This document shows positions 7,569 through 16,618 of a DNA stretch of 54,113 nucleotides, piece by piece. Position numbers and translations under genes: made by a program. The notes beneath the pieces were generated by a model that worked only from the letters and a program-made list of their open reading frames with translations, searched no databases and was not told the DNA's origin. Origin of the DNA: a virus; IMG/VR virus record IMGVR_UViG_3300027797_000037, positions 1 through 54,113 of that record; one strand, written 5' to 3'. Position 1 is the first letter of the stretch. Each line of letters opens with the position of its first letter.

Positions 7569-9565
7569 TTTGCTTCTCCCCATTTGTTAACTATTTTTAC
7601 CTCGGCAATAAGAGGAACTGTAATCTCTGGAAGTTTGATGCCTTCCATAGACTCACGAATTGCTTCCGCAACCTCTTCTGCAAGATCTTCACGAGCAACT
7701 GTAACGAGTTCGTCGTGCACAGTCAAAATAACATTAGCCCCTGGCTCATCAACAAAACAGGAATGGGCTCTTACCATTGCTAATTTCATTAAATCTGCTG
7801 CAGATCCTTGAATTACCGTGTTAAACGCCTGTCGATCTGCTCTAGCCTTTAACCCACGCTCACGGCTCTTAAGTTCAGGGATGTAACGGCGTCGACCAAA
7901 GATAGTCTCAACATAAGGTATTGGAGCCTTTGCAGAGGCTTGGCGTATCACCTTTGCCTTGTACTTAGCAATGTCGTTAAACTGAGCCTCAAAACGGTTT
8001 AGAAGGTCTTTAGCAGCCGTTACAGAACACCCAATGCTTTGAGCAATCTTTTCAGGACCAACTCCGTACGCAATAGACAGCACAAGTACTTTACCTGCTT
8101 TACGGTCTACTCCCATAGTGTCACCAATAGTTGTGTAGATATCTCCACCGCTACGGTAATTCTCAACCATAATTGGGTCGTTTGAAAAAGAAGCAATAAT
8201 TCTAGGTTCAATCTGTGAGTAGTCTGCCATGATCAACTTATGCCCTGGTGGTGCAACAAATAGATTACGAATTAACTTTCCATACTGTCCACTACTAGGG
8301 ATGTTTTGAAGGTTTGGATCACTACTGGAGAAACGACCTGTCTCTGCTCCGTGCGCTTTAAAATTTGTATGCACTTTGCCACTAATCATAAGGCTTTTTT
8401 TATCAACAATTTTTTCTTTACCCATTGTTGTCCGAGTGATCTCACCGCCAAGATAAGGCATAACGTAAGTAGTCATCAACTTGTTTAAGTCTTGATACTC
8501 CAAGATTGCATCTACTAGTTCATCTTTAGATCGGTAAAACTCTAAAGCATCTGACGATACAGAAAAGTGCTTTATACCCAATGCTTCAGGATTATTTGCA
8601 GCAACTTCTTGCCCTTTTACCGTTAGAGCAACGCGAATACGAAGATTAGGTTTGATTCCACGACCTTCAGGTGCGGGAGAAAACAACAACTCTTGTTTTT
8701 CTTTAACTGAATTCATTAAAAATGGTTTGCCAGTTAACTTCCAAGCCTTTGCTTTTGCCGCATCAATATCAATATCAAGTCGTGCTTTAAGTGCCTTTAA
8801 CTCTTCAACATCGATCGTTGCCCCAGTCAACTCCATATCGCAAAGAGCAGCCACCACATCCATCTCTAAAGCCCATACACGCTTTAAAGATCCCTCAAGG
8901 CGAGGCTCTAAAGCCTTGTATAACTTCCAAGTGACCTCGGCGTCAAAACCAGAATAATGAGCAACGTCACTAAAAGAGTGAACCTCGACCATAGCACCAA
9001 TACCTTTTTCAACTTTAATTCCTAAAACTTTTTCAGCACAGGCTGCAAGACCTAAAGCATTACGGTTTCTATTGTCAATAACAAACATTGCCATCAACGT
9101 GTCAAAAAATGGTTTAGTAGGGACTACACCACGGTAATACTTTGCAATCGACTTTAAATCAAACTTTACATTGTGACCAATTTTTAACTTGTTACTAAAA
9201 AATAATGGTTTTACTGCTTTAAACACGTCTCCAGGAAGAAGTTGCACAGGTGGCTCACCAAACACTGGTGTCCACTTGGCTTGATTCTTTGAGTAATCTG
9301 CGTCCGTTAATGTTTTGCCTGCATCAGATTTACGTTGACCACTTAAAAGAAGTTCTTTATCCCAATGCAAAAAATCACCGTTGGGATGTCCCATAGGTAT
9401 AACATCTGTGCGGCCCTCTGTTGCAAACGAGATCCACATAACGTCGTTGACAACTGGTTGGATTCGATTCTCACCAACTGTTTCAACGTCAAAAGCAAAC
9501 GCATCAACCTTGGAGTAAAACTCAACAAGGTCTTCTAACTGTTCTTTAGTCGTAATAATATTCAT
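7565..9565 (-). CDS. polA: Family A DNA polymerase with 3'-5' exonuclease
   Basis: The 666-residue protein lacks a 5' nuclease domain, as in many phages. The proofreading domain shows FDVET (D26, E28), then GHNVKFD and YSGFDAEVTW. Polymerase motif A is ADYSQIEPR (D448), motif B includes RQAFNTVIQGSAAD (from R578), and motif C is VHDE (617-619). In the O-helix, R488, K492 and Y500 are conserved. The residue equivalent to E. coli Phe762 is Leu496. It is the main replicative polymerase of the phage. Confidence 0.95.
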   Translation of the reverse strand: MNIITTKEQLEDLVEFYSKVDAFAFDVETVGENRIQPVVNDVMWISFATEGRTDVIPMGHPNGDFLHWDKELLLSGQRKSDAGKTLTDADYSKNQAKWTPVFGEPPVQLLPGDVFKAVKPLFFSNKLKIGHNVKFDLKSIAKYYRGVVPTKPFFDTLMAMFVIDNRNRNALGLAACAEKVLGIKVEKGIGAMVEVHSFSDVAHYSGFDAEVTWKLYKALEPRLEGSLKRVWALEMDVVAALCDMELTGATIDVEELKALKARLDIDIDAAKAKAWKLTGKPFLMNSVKEKQELLFSPAPEGRGIKPNLRIRVALTVKGQEVAANNPEALGIKHFSVSSDALEFYRSKDELVDAILEYQDLNKLMTTYVMPYLGGEITRTTMGKEKIVDKKSLMISGKVHTNFKAHGAETGRFSSSDPNLQNIPSSGQYGKLIRNLFVAPPGHKLIMADYSQIEPRIIASFSNDPIMVENYRSGGDIYTTIGDTMGVDRKAGKVLVLSIAYGVGPEKIAQSIGCSVTAAKDLLNRFEAQFNDIAKYKAKVIRQASAKAPIPYVETIFGRRRYIPELKSRERGLKARADRQAFNTVIQGSAADLMKLAMVRAHSCFVDEPGANVILTVHDELVTVAREDLAEEVAEAIRESMEGIKLPEITVPLIAEVKIVNKWGEAK

Positions 9566-9575
9566 TTAAATCCCC

Positions 9576-9625
9576 TCAAAAAGTGTAATGTGAGAGAGCC
9601 TGTCCCTAGTAGTGAACAGACTCTC
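9576..9625 (-). terminator. Hairpin upstream of polA (possible attenuator)
   Basis: Arms at 9594-9605 and 9614-9625 pair over 12 positions with two G-U pairs, closing an 8-base loop. On the minus strand the hairpin is followed, after a 12-base spacer, by five T residues. It lies in the 77-base gap between the SSB gene and polA. It could end part of the transcript or control polA expression. Confidence 0.5.
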
Positions 9626-9642
9626 CCACGGTGGAAGTGTGC

Positions 9643-10290
9643 TTACGCTACAGAGCGAGCAACCTCAAGCATTTCGGAGCGAGGGGTCTCTCGAATAACT
9701 TCTGCTGTGAACGGTACAGCGGCTACTACTAACTCTTGAACAGCGTCGCTACTCAACTTCCATTCCTCAGCCAGGTCACGCCCACGAACAAAGTTGAGGG
9801 TGTACTGTGTTGTTGGTCCTGAACCTAGGCGAGAAACTTCCCAGAACTCCTTTGAAAGAGGTCCTTTACGCTCATCGTCATGCGCCTTCTTAATCTGGCG
9901 TGCAAGTGATGGTGGTGCTGTAAGGATTTGAACTCCTTGTACATCCCCTGAAAGTACAAGTACGTTGAATGAGAACTTGCCACGTGGCTTGTCTCCAATG
10001 ATGTCGCACATTGGGCATGTATCCCCAATGCAAACAAAGGACTTCTTACCCTTTGGGCGTTCAATCCAGTGTTGTTCGTATGAAGCAAATGGCTGATCTT
10101 CAAGAAACTTTACAAGTTGTGGTTCATCGCTGAACTTGAAGTCAGTTGGGAACTCAGAAGAGTTCTCTTGTACGAGTGAGTCGAAAGCATCCCAGCCTTG
10201 CTGGACTGTTGTTCCGACCTTGGGCATTGCATCTTCGGTATCTTCAGACAGATACGCATCTGCCTCTACCGTTGGTTTTGTGATGGGCAT
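9643..10290 (-). CDS. gp32-like single-stranded DNA-binding protein
   Basis: The 215-residue protein has an acidic N-terminus and a zinc-site pattern H74-x12-C87-x4-C92-x2-C95. This closely resembles the H-x12-C-x8-C-x2-C site of T4 gp32. Surrounding aromatic and basic residues (YEQHWIERPKGKKSFVCIG) fit the family's OB-fold. Positions between a polymerase and regulatory genes fit an SSB role: coating ssDNA for replication and RecA loading. Unlike gp32, the acidic stretch is N-terminal, not C-terminal. The fold is inferred from this motif. Confidence 0.75.
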   Translation of the reverse strand: MPITKPTVEADAYLSEDTEDAMPKVGTTVQQGWDAFDSLVQENSSEFPTDFKFSDEPQLVKFLEDQPFASYEQHWIERPKGKKSFVCIGDTCPMCDIIGDKPRGKFSFNVLVLSGDVQGVQILTAPPSLARQIKKAHDDERKGPLSKEFWEVSRLGSGPTTQYTLNFVRGRDLAEEWKLSSDAVQELVVAAVPFTAEVIRETPRSEMLEVARSVA

Positions 10291-10312
10291 TTGTTTCCTT
10301 TGGTAATGAGAC

Positions 10313-10789
10313 CTATTGGCTCTCGGTGGATGTGATGACTTTCCAGTTTTTTACTAAAGTTTCTGTAAGGTCATCGTGTTGGCTCCACTCTACACGAGCG
10401 GCGCCTAGTAAGCCTCTACGATTAAACTCTTCAATCGTAGATTCAATGAGCGCTCTGGTGTACACACGATTGCCACCAGTCTTTTGACCCTTTAAGGTTT
10501 TAGACCGAAGACGATACGGTGCACGTGGGATATACCCTTTGCGCTCCCATAAACGGATCGTAACAATTGTCTTTTCTAAAGCCAACGCAAGTGCGCCGAT
10601 AGTAAAGACTTCTGTTTCTTCTCCATTTAACGTTTTAATAATTGGGTTTGCATCCCAACCATTACTCTCACCGCTTTTACGGCGAGAAACTTTTAGATCT
10701 AAATCACGACGTTTGCGTTTTGACCCAGGAACATACTCAAGGTCAGCGAATGCTGCCTCGATCTCATCCTGCCCACGCAACCCCGCCAT
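10313..10789 (-). CDS. MerR-like helix-turn-helix DNA-binding protein
   Basis: In this 158-residue protein, residues 62-95 (FTIGALALALEKTIVTIRLWERKGYIPRAP) match the winged helix of MerR-type regulators. They are followed by a basic wing with NRVYTRALIE. The N-terminal 50 residues are highly basic. There is no effector domain. It may regulate phage or host promoters, or act as an accessory replication or excision factor. It ends 22 bp before the SSB gene. Confidence 0.78.
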   Translation of the reverse strand: MAGLRGQDEIEAAFADLEYVPGSKRKRRDLDLKVSRRKSGESNGWDANPIIKTLNGEETEVFTIGALALALEKTIVTIRLWERKGYIPRAPYRLRSKTLKGQKTGGNRVYTRALIESTIEEFNRRGLLGAARVEWSQHDDLTETLVKNWKVITSTESQ

Positions 10790-10792
10790 TGA

Positions 10793-11233
10793 TTATCTCT
10801 TCTTCATTACTAATGCCCACACTACGCTCTGTGGGTACATCTCTTCAATTTCTTCCTCAGTAAGTTCGTCGCTATACAAAGCGGCCATAAGCGCATCTTC
10901 ATCAACAATTTCCTTAGTTACAATGAGAGTGTCACGCAAACCCTTTTTTTCAATAAGTGCAAAGGCACGTGTTTCATCAATCTTACGACTTACTCTGCGT
11001 TGTTTTACAACAGCAACAATGCCGTCAATGTCTTCTGATAATTCAATTACAATATTTCCAGATGAATCAGGTTCTCCGTCAACATCAAGTTTTTCAAACA
11101 ACTTTTCTTTGGCTTCTTTTTGTTGCTTTTCCCAATATTCAAGTTGTCGCTTAATAAAAGCATAGTTTTTTGCTTGTGCTGAAAAATCATCTGCATCAGC
11201 ACTTCGTGGTTCTGTTGGTTTTACTCTTGCCAT
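10793..11233 (-). CDS. Hypothetical protein with coiled coil
   Basis: A 146-residue, highly charged protein. Residues 25-50 form a likely coiled coil (repeated Lys/Glu/Gln with Leu spacing). They are followed by a strand-rich segment and an acidic C-terminal half. It lies between the SNF2 helicase and the MerR-like gene. No family was recognised. Confidence 0.65.
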   Translation of the reverse strand: MARVKPTEPRSADADDFSAQAKNYAFIKRQLEYWEKQQKEAKEKLFEKLDVDGEPDSSGNIVIELSEDIDGIVAVVKQRRVSRKIDETRAFALIEKKGLRDTLIVTKEIVDEDALMAALYSDELTEEEIEEMYPQSVVWALVMKKR

Positions 11234-11242
11234 ATTTCCCCC

Positions 11243-12799
11243 TTACGGTCTTTCCTTCTGTAAGAACCCTATCAGGCTTCCAACAGTCAGGTCAACTCCT
11301 CCTTTGGAGTTAATTCCTTGCCCATCCATCACTGCGTCCGCTACAGCGTTCTTCTGCTGGAGCATATCATGTTGACGTTCTTCTATTGAATTCCCAACAA
11401 TGATGTCTTGAATAGTAATACTAGGCCAACGGCTTGAGGCTCGTTTGATGCGCCCATTGCGTTGTACCGCTAATCCCGCTGACCAGGGCAGATCGTAATT
11501 TACTAATAAGTTTGCGTTGGGCAAATCAACCCCGTATCCACCCGCGTCTGAAGATATAAACACACGGCAATCTGGATCAGTCAAGAACTTCTCTTTGCTG
11601 GCTTCTTTTTCTTTGGCGTTCATACTGCCTGTGTAAAGGGTCCCACCTAACTCTGCGTGTATTAATTCCAACATACCTACCCACGATGTAAACACAACAA
11701 CTTTTGCGTCTGGGTCTGTGTCTAGGTGATCAGTTACATATGTTTTTAATTCTTGCAGTTTCTGAGATTTAACTACCCCTTCTAACAATCCTCGTGCTTT
11801 TAAACTTGACGCATAAGCGCTTCCATTTCCTTGCTGTTCCTCAAATAATTTAGCGCTACTTTCCAGTAGTTGTGGGTGATCACAGAGCATACGTAAGGCA
11901 GTGATTTTAGACATAATTGATCCACGCATCATATCTGCAGGACTTCCTATTTTATTTTCGTGGCCGTAGTGAGCAAACAATGAAAACGATGCACCAAGAA
12001 GTTGTTGCGCCTCAATTAATTCATTACTTAATTCATCAGCAATAAAGTTATAGAGAGAAGCGGTTTTTTTATCTAAAGCAATAGTTATTGGATCTCGGTA
12101 TAGGGTGTCTGGAAGATACGGCGCTACGTCTGGATCAGTTTGAATCTTTCTTACCGATGCTTGTTTCATTTTTTCGTGGAATACATTTAAATTGCGATAA
12201 CGCTGAACTCCACCAAAATGATTGCGTACAATAAACGTTTGATCGAATAGATCAAAACGACCCAGAAGAGTGTCATCAACAAATTGCATAATGCTATAGA
12301 CCTCTTCTGGCCTGCCATTTTCAATCGGAGTGCCAGTTAACGCAAACCTAATAGGTACTTTCGATGCCAGTTTTTTTACAGCCTTTGAACGCTTAGACCT
12401 AAATCCTTTAATTGCTGTTGCTTCGTCACAAATAACTGCGCCCCATTCGTAGTCTTTAATAAGGTCCCAATCAGCAACAATTGTTTCGTAATTACAAATT
12501 AAATAGTTGGTTGATTCTGCCCAACTTTTAACCCTAGAAGTTTTAGACCCATCAATTACCGTGGTTGTTGCGTTAGAAAATTTATTTATTTCTTTTTGCC
12601 ACTGGTACTTAAGACTAGATAATGCAATTACTAGTACTGGTTTGGTAATAGCGCCGTTATTTTTTAATTTTTCTACAGCAGCAATAGTCATACAAGTTTT
12701 ACCAAGACCCATCTCATAAGCAACCAACATCTTTTTACGTAACACCATACGGTCAACTGCTTCAACCTGGTATGGTTTTAAAGTCCCATTAAATGTCAT
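11243..12799 (-). CDS. SNF2-like superfamily 2 helicase/translocase
   Basis: I place the start at ATG 12799, which overlaps the small upstream gene by 11 bp. A GTG at 12835 with GGAG upstream is an alternative and adds 12 residues. From this start, LKPYQVEAV (7-15) is the Q-motif region and GLGKT (31-35) is Walker A. DEAT (125-128) is the DExx box and TGTP (155-158) is motif III. The C-terminal lobe has VVFTSW, a SSDAGGYGVDL motif and QRNGRIKR. The protein likely translocates on duplex DNA to remodel replication or recombination complexes. Confidence 0.88.
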   Translation of the reverse strand: MTFNGTLKPYQVEAVDRMVLRKKMLVAYEMGLGKTCMTIAAVEKLKNNGAITKPVLVIALSSLKYQWQKEINKFSNATTTVIDGSKTSRVKSWAESTNYLICNYETIVADWDLIKDYEWGAVICDEATAIKGFRSKRSKAVKKLASKVPIRFALTGTPIENGRPEEVYSIMQFVDDTLLGRFDLFDQTFIVRNHFGGVQRYRNLNVFHEKMKQASVRKIQTDPDVAPYLPDTLYRDPITIALDKKTASLYNFIADELSNELIEAQQLLGASFSLFAHYGHENKIGSPADMMRGSIMSKITALRMLCDHPQLLESSAKLFEEQQGNGSAYASSLKARGLLEGVVKSQKLQELKTYVTDHLDTDPDAKVVVFTSWVGMLELIHAELGGTLYTGSMNAKEKEASKEKFLTDPDCRVFISSDAGGYGVDLPNANLLVNYDLPWSAGLAVQRNGRIKRASSRWPSITIQDIIVGNSIEERQHDMLQQKNAVADAVMDGQGINSKGGVDLTVGSLIGFLQKERP

Positions 12800-12965
12800 T
12801 GTCAATAGGGGTTGGTGCAGTCGCCAGGGCCCCACAAAGATGACACTCCATATCTAACATATAAAGTGAAATTTCTCCGTCCTCAAACATTGCTTTTATA
12901 TTCCAAAGTGTAGAACCACAAATACACACGTGTAAGGGGCGGTCTCTGTCTCTTAGGTCCATCAT
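12789..12965 (-). CDS. Small zinc-ribbon protein (58 aa)
   Basis: A short gene found by reading the gap between primase and helicase. The start ATG (12965) overlaps the primase stop in an ATGA arrangement. The 58-residue product carries VCICGS (C14, C16) and CHLCG (C41, C44), a plausible zinc knuckle. Its stop lies 11 bp inside the helicase gene. Size, coupling and paired Cys all support a real gene. Function is unknown. Confidence 0.7.
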   Translation of the reverse strand: MMDLRDRDRPLHVCICGSTLWNIKAMFEDGEISLYMLDMECHLCGALATAPTPIDNDI

Positions 12966-13894
12966 AGATAAGCAGCCTTCCCTAAAATAGAAGTCTTTGC
13001 AGTCTTAATTCCATGCTCAATCTCTGCTTCGGTCATATCGCCCACGTCTTTGACGTCAATACCCTTGTAATTAAAATAATAAAGATCCATACCGTACTTC
13101 CGAGCAAATACACGTAGTTGTTCATTGGCGGTGTAACCAGCCTTGTCATTGTCAAAAGCAGCAATAACCTTTGAAGCACGTCGTAGGATCTTTGCTTGCT
13201 CTTCGCTCATAATTGCACCAAAGGTAGATACTGAGTTGTGCCCAAGACCCGTTAACCGAACTGAGTCTAAAGGTGACTCGACAACAATGAGGTCGTGTTC
13301 TGAACTCATCACCTGAACACCGAAGACAGTTTTAGATTTTTTTACTCCTGCTGGTTGGTTCTTAAAGAACCGTCCTCTTGCTCCCTTTTCTTGCCACCCT
13401 AGCAACGCCCCACTGTCTGCGTCTCTAATTGGCAAAATCCATGCTTCGTTTTTTGTATCCCAAAGAACGCCGTGCACAGTAACTGCTCCTCGTTTTAAAA
13501 ATCTTTTCTTAAGTTCAATATCTGGTGGATCGGTGTAAACGGCCAATCGAGCCTCTGACATCGCGATCGTCTCTTCTGGTTGCACATACTGTGGGAGATC
13601 TTTAATTCGGCGCATAAGGGAATCTAGAGGGACTTCTGCACCCTCCCCTATGTAATCCTGTGCATCAAAATAAGATATCCCCTTAACGTCAGCAACAAGG
13701 GTGTAGATGTTTCCCTTGTAACCACAAGAAAAACAAATGTGTGCTCCGCTTTCAGAGTTTATCCACCACGAAGGGAAGTGGTCTTCTTTTCCTGTGCGCT
13801 TTTTGTGCATAGGGCAAAGTCCGTTGACCTCTGCTCCACGTTGGGCGTAAAGAGATAGATCTAAATTAAAAAGGATCTTCTCAACATCGATCAC
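12962..13894 (-). CDS. DnaG-like primase (CHC2 zinc finger and TOPRIM)
   Basis: The GTG start at 13894 is chosen because it makes a GTGA overlap with the helicase stop and has GGAG six bases upstream; an upstream GTG (13924) is less likely. C27, H30, C54 and C57 form a CHC2-type zinc finger with the PSWWIN substrate loop between them. The TOPRIM part shows DLIVVESPLDSVRL and AAFDNDKAG. At 310 residues it is shorter than bacterial DnaG and lacks the helicase-binding C-terminal domain. It makes primers for lagging-strand synthesis with the adjacent DnaB-like helicase. Confidence 0.9.
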   Translation of the reverse strand: MIDVEKILFNLDLSLYAQRGAEVNGLCPMHKKRTGKEDHFPSWWINSESGAHICFSCGYKGNIYTLVADVKGISYFDAQDYIGEGAEVPLDSLMRRIKDLPQYVQPEETIAMSEARLAVYTDPPDIELKKRFLKRGAVTVHGVLWDTKNEAWILPIRDADSGALLGWQEKGARGRFFKNQPAGVKKSKTVFGVQVMSSEHDLIVVESPLDSVRLTGLGHNSVSTFGAIMSEEQAKILRRASKVIAAFDNDKAGYTANEQLRVFARKYGMDLYYFNYKGIDVKDVGDMTEAEIEHGIKTAKTSILGKAAYL

Positions 13895-15141
13895 CGCCGA
13901 CTCCAGTCGGAGCAGTACTTGCACTTAAACACTTCGTCTTCGTCGTGGAAACACCCAGTCTCCCAACGCCATGTCAAAGCGGTTTCCGTAGGACCACAGT
14001 TACGGCTTGCAACTACCTTTAAGTTACGTAGTTCTTCATCCTCTTCAATTGGTTCAAGTCCCAATATGACGTCCGAGTCTTGGAAGAAAGAAGATGAGTA
14101 ACCAATAGAATCTGCAGTAACTTTTCCAGCACGCATTTTCCAAAGCAAAGTTTGTGTAGTAATAACAACTGGTTTATGAATCTTTTGAGCCAACCGTTTA
14201 AGGGCACGAGTAATGTTGGTAATTGCTTGTGGAGTATTCATTTCCCCTGTAATTTCATCAAGCATCAAATAAACACCATCAACAAACACAATGTCTGGTT
14301 TGGTTTGCTCAATCTTGGCAGCCAATGCAGAGACAGTAATTCCATTAACAGCATCCACAAGGTGAAAAGAATGCTCTTTTTCCATCTCATTTAGAACATC
14401 AATGTAACGCGCTTCTTCTGCAGGAAGTAACTTTCCACGACGTAAACGTCCGTGAGAAATGTTTGATCTCATCGCATCGTGTCGTTGTTGCTGCTCATGG
14501 TTGTTCATCTCAAAAGATTGAAACATAGGGATCTTTCCCTGACGGTGAATATTAATAGCCATCTTTAATGCAATCTGAGATTTACCTGTCTTAGGAGGAG
14601 CAATAATCGTAACTAATTGGCCTCCCTGCAAACCAGCAGTGGCCTCATCAATCTTTGCAAAACCAGTAGGTATACCTAAAAATTCTGAGTTCTGCAATGA
14701 TTGATAATCTTTGTAACGTTCTTCAGTGTTCTTAGTTAAATCAATTTCGTGAGTGCCAAGTACGCCTTGCTCGTTAACTCTAGTAATAGTTGCTTCCATA
14801 GCAAGAAGCGCTGACTCATGGTTGTTTTCCTGCAGTTGCTCTACAGCAGTTTCAAGACCCTGCCGTGTAAGCATTCGACGACGAAACTCAACCATCGTGT
14901 CAAGTAAATACTCAATGTTGTCTTGTACATCTAACACTTTGTAATTTGGGTAGTGATCTTTAACAGTTACGGCAGTTGGGACCTCGCTATATTCAGCGTA
15001 ATGCTTTCGTACAAAAGCCCAAACCCTTTTGTTATCGTCGTCAAGAAACCAAGAATCGGTAATGCCACGTTGTAGGGCAGGAGTGATTTCGCGGTCACGG
15101 ATAACTTTACTGACTAACCGCGCTTCGTTATCTGCCGCCAT
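13891..15141 (-). CDS. DnaB-like replicative helicase
   Basis: A 416-residue protein with an N-terminal helical domain and a RecA-type motor. Walker A is APPKTGKS (181-188), Walker B lies near DIVFVDG (about 280-290), and a TQTLLWKMRAG segment follows. It fits the hexameric DnaB family. The last 20 residues carry C397, C407 and C410 and may bind metal, which is unusual. The gene is coupled to the primase. An AAA+ loader gene lies upstream. Confidence 0.88.
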   Translation of the reverse strand: MAADNEARLVSKVIRDREITPALQRGITDSWFLDDDNKRVWAFVRKHYAEYSEVPTAVTVKDHYPNYKVLDVQDNIEYLLDTMVEFRRRMLTRQGLETAVEQLQENNHESALLAMEATITRVNEQGVLGTHEIDLTKNTEERYKDYQSLQNSEFLGIPTGFAKIDEATAGLQGGQLVTIIAPPKTGKSQIALKMAINIHRQGKIPMFQSFEMNNHEQQQRHDAMRSNISHGRLRRGKLLPAEEARYIDVLNEMEKEHSFHLVDAVNGITVSALAAKIEQTKPDIVFVDGVYLMLDEITGEMNTPQAITNITRALKRLAQKIHKPVVITTQTLLWKMRAGKVTADSIGYSSSFFQDSDVILGLEPIEEDEELRNLKVVASRNCGPTETALTWRWETGCFHDEDEVFKCKYCSDWSRR

Positions 15142-15159
15142 GTGCCCTCCCTCAAGGGA

Positions 15160-15576
15160 TTAGATGTTGTCTATTTGTACACCAGCAGAGCCGTATCGTG
15201 CAACTCTGTTAGGGATATCTAGTACTGCTTTTAAATTAGGACGGTACGGTAACCCAACAATTAACTCATCAACATCTTCGTAAAGTTGCCAATAATTAAA
15301 TGGATTAACTACCCGTCGTTCAAGCGTGTCAAACGCCTTGTCTAACAATTCCTCAGTCCAACCTTCGGATTCAAAACCAGCAAGTTCAAGTGATATCTCG
15401 TATTTGTTAGACATAATCCACAACTTGTTTGCGTTTTGCGCATCTATCTTTCCTATTTTAAAGGAAATTTTTTTAGATAAAAATGTTTTAGTCTCTACTT
15501 CTGCAAGTCCAATAACAAGATCTGTCACACACACAATTTGCGGTGAGGAGACGTTTGAAATGTCCCCGTTTTTCAT
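15160..15576 (-). CDS. Hypothetical protein in replication cluster
   Basis: A 138-residue protein with a strand-rich N-terminal half and a helical middle. The C-terminus has a YRPNLKAVLDIPNRVARYGSAG segment that may be a conserved functional loop. It starts inside the end of the SWIM gene (ATGA-like coupling) and precedes the helicase by 18 bp. I do not recognise a family. Its place suggests a replisome accessory. Confidence 0.65.
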   Translation of the reverse strand: MKNGDISNVSSPQIVCVTDLVIGLAEVETKTFLSKKISFKIGKIDAQNANKLWIMSNKYEISLELAGFESEGWTEELLDKAFDTLERRVVNPFNYWQLYEDVDELIVGLPYRPNLKAVLDIPNRVARYGSAGVQIDNI

Positions 15577-15881
15577 AGCACTTCAACTTTAGCGTACCTT
15601 ACCACGAAGTCTCTAAACTTCTTAGGATCCTCGTTTGCTTCAACAGCGACGCTCTCAGGTACCTCATTAGGGACTGATATGGAGTAATGCCCTTGGTTTA
15701 ACTTCATCTTTGTATTGACAAAAATAGTGTGTTTACAAGAAAACAACTTCTTCCAAACAGGGCAACTGCATCGAGTACTTTTTGTGTCAGTATCAACTTC
15801 AACTTCAAAAATTCCAGCACCTTGAGAAGAAAGAAACAGTTGAACAGTTCTCCATGGACTTTCCATATTCTTCCTTTTCAT
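15573..15881 (-). CDS. SWIM zinc-finger-like protein
   Basis: The 102-residue protein contains C38-x-C40-x8-C49-x-H51, the CxCxnCxH signature of SWIM domains. A preceding FEVEVDTDTKSTRC strand also fits the family. SWIM domains bind DNA or proteins; in bacteria and archaea they accompany SNF2 helicases and recombination factors. Here the gene overlaps the AAA+ loader and lies upstream of the replicative helicase. It may work with the SNF2-like protein at 11243-12799, which is inference. Confidence 0.78.
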   Translation of the reverse strand: MKRKNMESPWRTVQLFLSSQGAGIFEVEVDTDTKSTRCSCPVWKKLFSCKHTIFVNTKMKLNQGHYSISVPNEVPESVAVEANEDPKKFRDFVVRYAKVEVL

Positions 15882-16600
15882 TGCGCTGCTCGCAGATCCG
15901 ACCCGACTATAGGAACCCGCACAAAGGCTTCGTTAGCAAAAGATGCCATTGCTTCTTTGTACACTGCTTCCCAATTCTCAAGTCTAACATTTGTAGTAAC
16001 AATTGTGGGCAAAGCCTTGTCGTATCTTAAACGCAAAATCTCATCAAAAGAAGAGTCGTTGTACTCAGATCCGTACTCTTTACCAAGATCATCGATAACA
16101 AGGACACGTACGTTAAGCCAGTCAAACTTAGAACGACCATGAAAACCGTCTAGTTCGTACATAGCCTCTCGCTTGTCTTCGGGAACAGCATCAAAAGTAG
16201 CCTTCTTACGAGACAAGAATTCGGGATATGTCATGTAGTAAATTGGCTTAAAATTTAAACCGTAATCTTTAGGATTAGTTCCCAAGACCTTGCATGCCTC
16301 TGCGTCGTAATCAGGTAACTGACGTAGAAACTCCATAGCAGCAACAACGGCGTGCGTTGTTTTTCCGATGCCTGGCCCCCCGTCAAAGAGAAGCCCAACA
16401 CCGTTAATGCCAATGTTACCAATTTGCTTTATAACGTGACCTTTAGAAGCATCATCAATCCAAGTCGATACTTCTTCTGGAAAATAACCTGCACGATCAA
16501 TTATGTCCTGTGGCTCTAAACCAAAGAACCTACGCGGAATATTCGAAGTACGTGTTAACCAATGCCGTTTTAACGACGACAACCCATTTATGTCGTACAT
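15878..16600 (-). CDS. DnaC-like AAA+ ATPase (helicase loader)
   Basis: The 240-residue protein has Walker A GGPGIGKTT (74-82) and a Walker B strand LNVRVLVIDDLGKE. A sensor-1 region with TTNV follows, and an Arg-containing C-terminus. This matches the DnaC/DnaI/IstB group. It would load the DnaB-like helicase, whose gene lies two genes downstream. It overlaps the SWIM gene by 4 bp. Confidence 0.87.
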   Translation of the reverse strand: MYDINGLSSLKRHWLTRTSNIPRRFFGLEPQDIIDRAGYFPEEVSTWIDDASKGHVIKQIGNIGINGVGLLFDGGPGIGKTTHAVVAAMEFLRQLPDYDAEACKVLGTNPKDYGLNFKPIYYMTYPEFLSRKKATFDAVPEDKREAMYELDGFHGRSKFDWLNVRVLVIDDLGKEYGSEYNDSSFDEILRLRYDKALPTIVTTNVRLENWEAVYKEAMASFANEAFVRVPIVGSDLRAAQ

Positions 16601-16618
16601 GTTTCCCCCAATTGTGTT

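Noticed and set aside
10539-11165. A 208-codon open frame on the plus strand
   Set aside because: It lies antisense to two well-supported genes (MerR-like and coiled-coil protein) and its Ser-rich product reflects their codon use.
12799-12835. GTG start for the SNF2-like helicase
   Set aside because: It has a GGAG upstream but overlaps the small zinc-ribbon gene by 47 bp; the internal ATG gives the usual family N-terminus. The choice remains uncertain.
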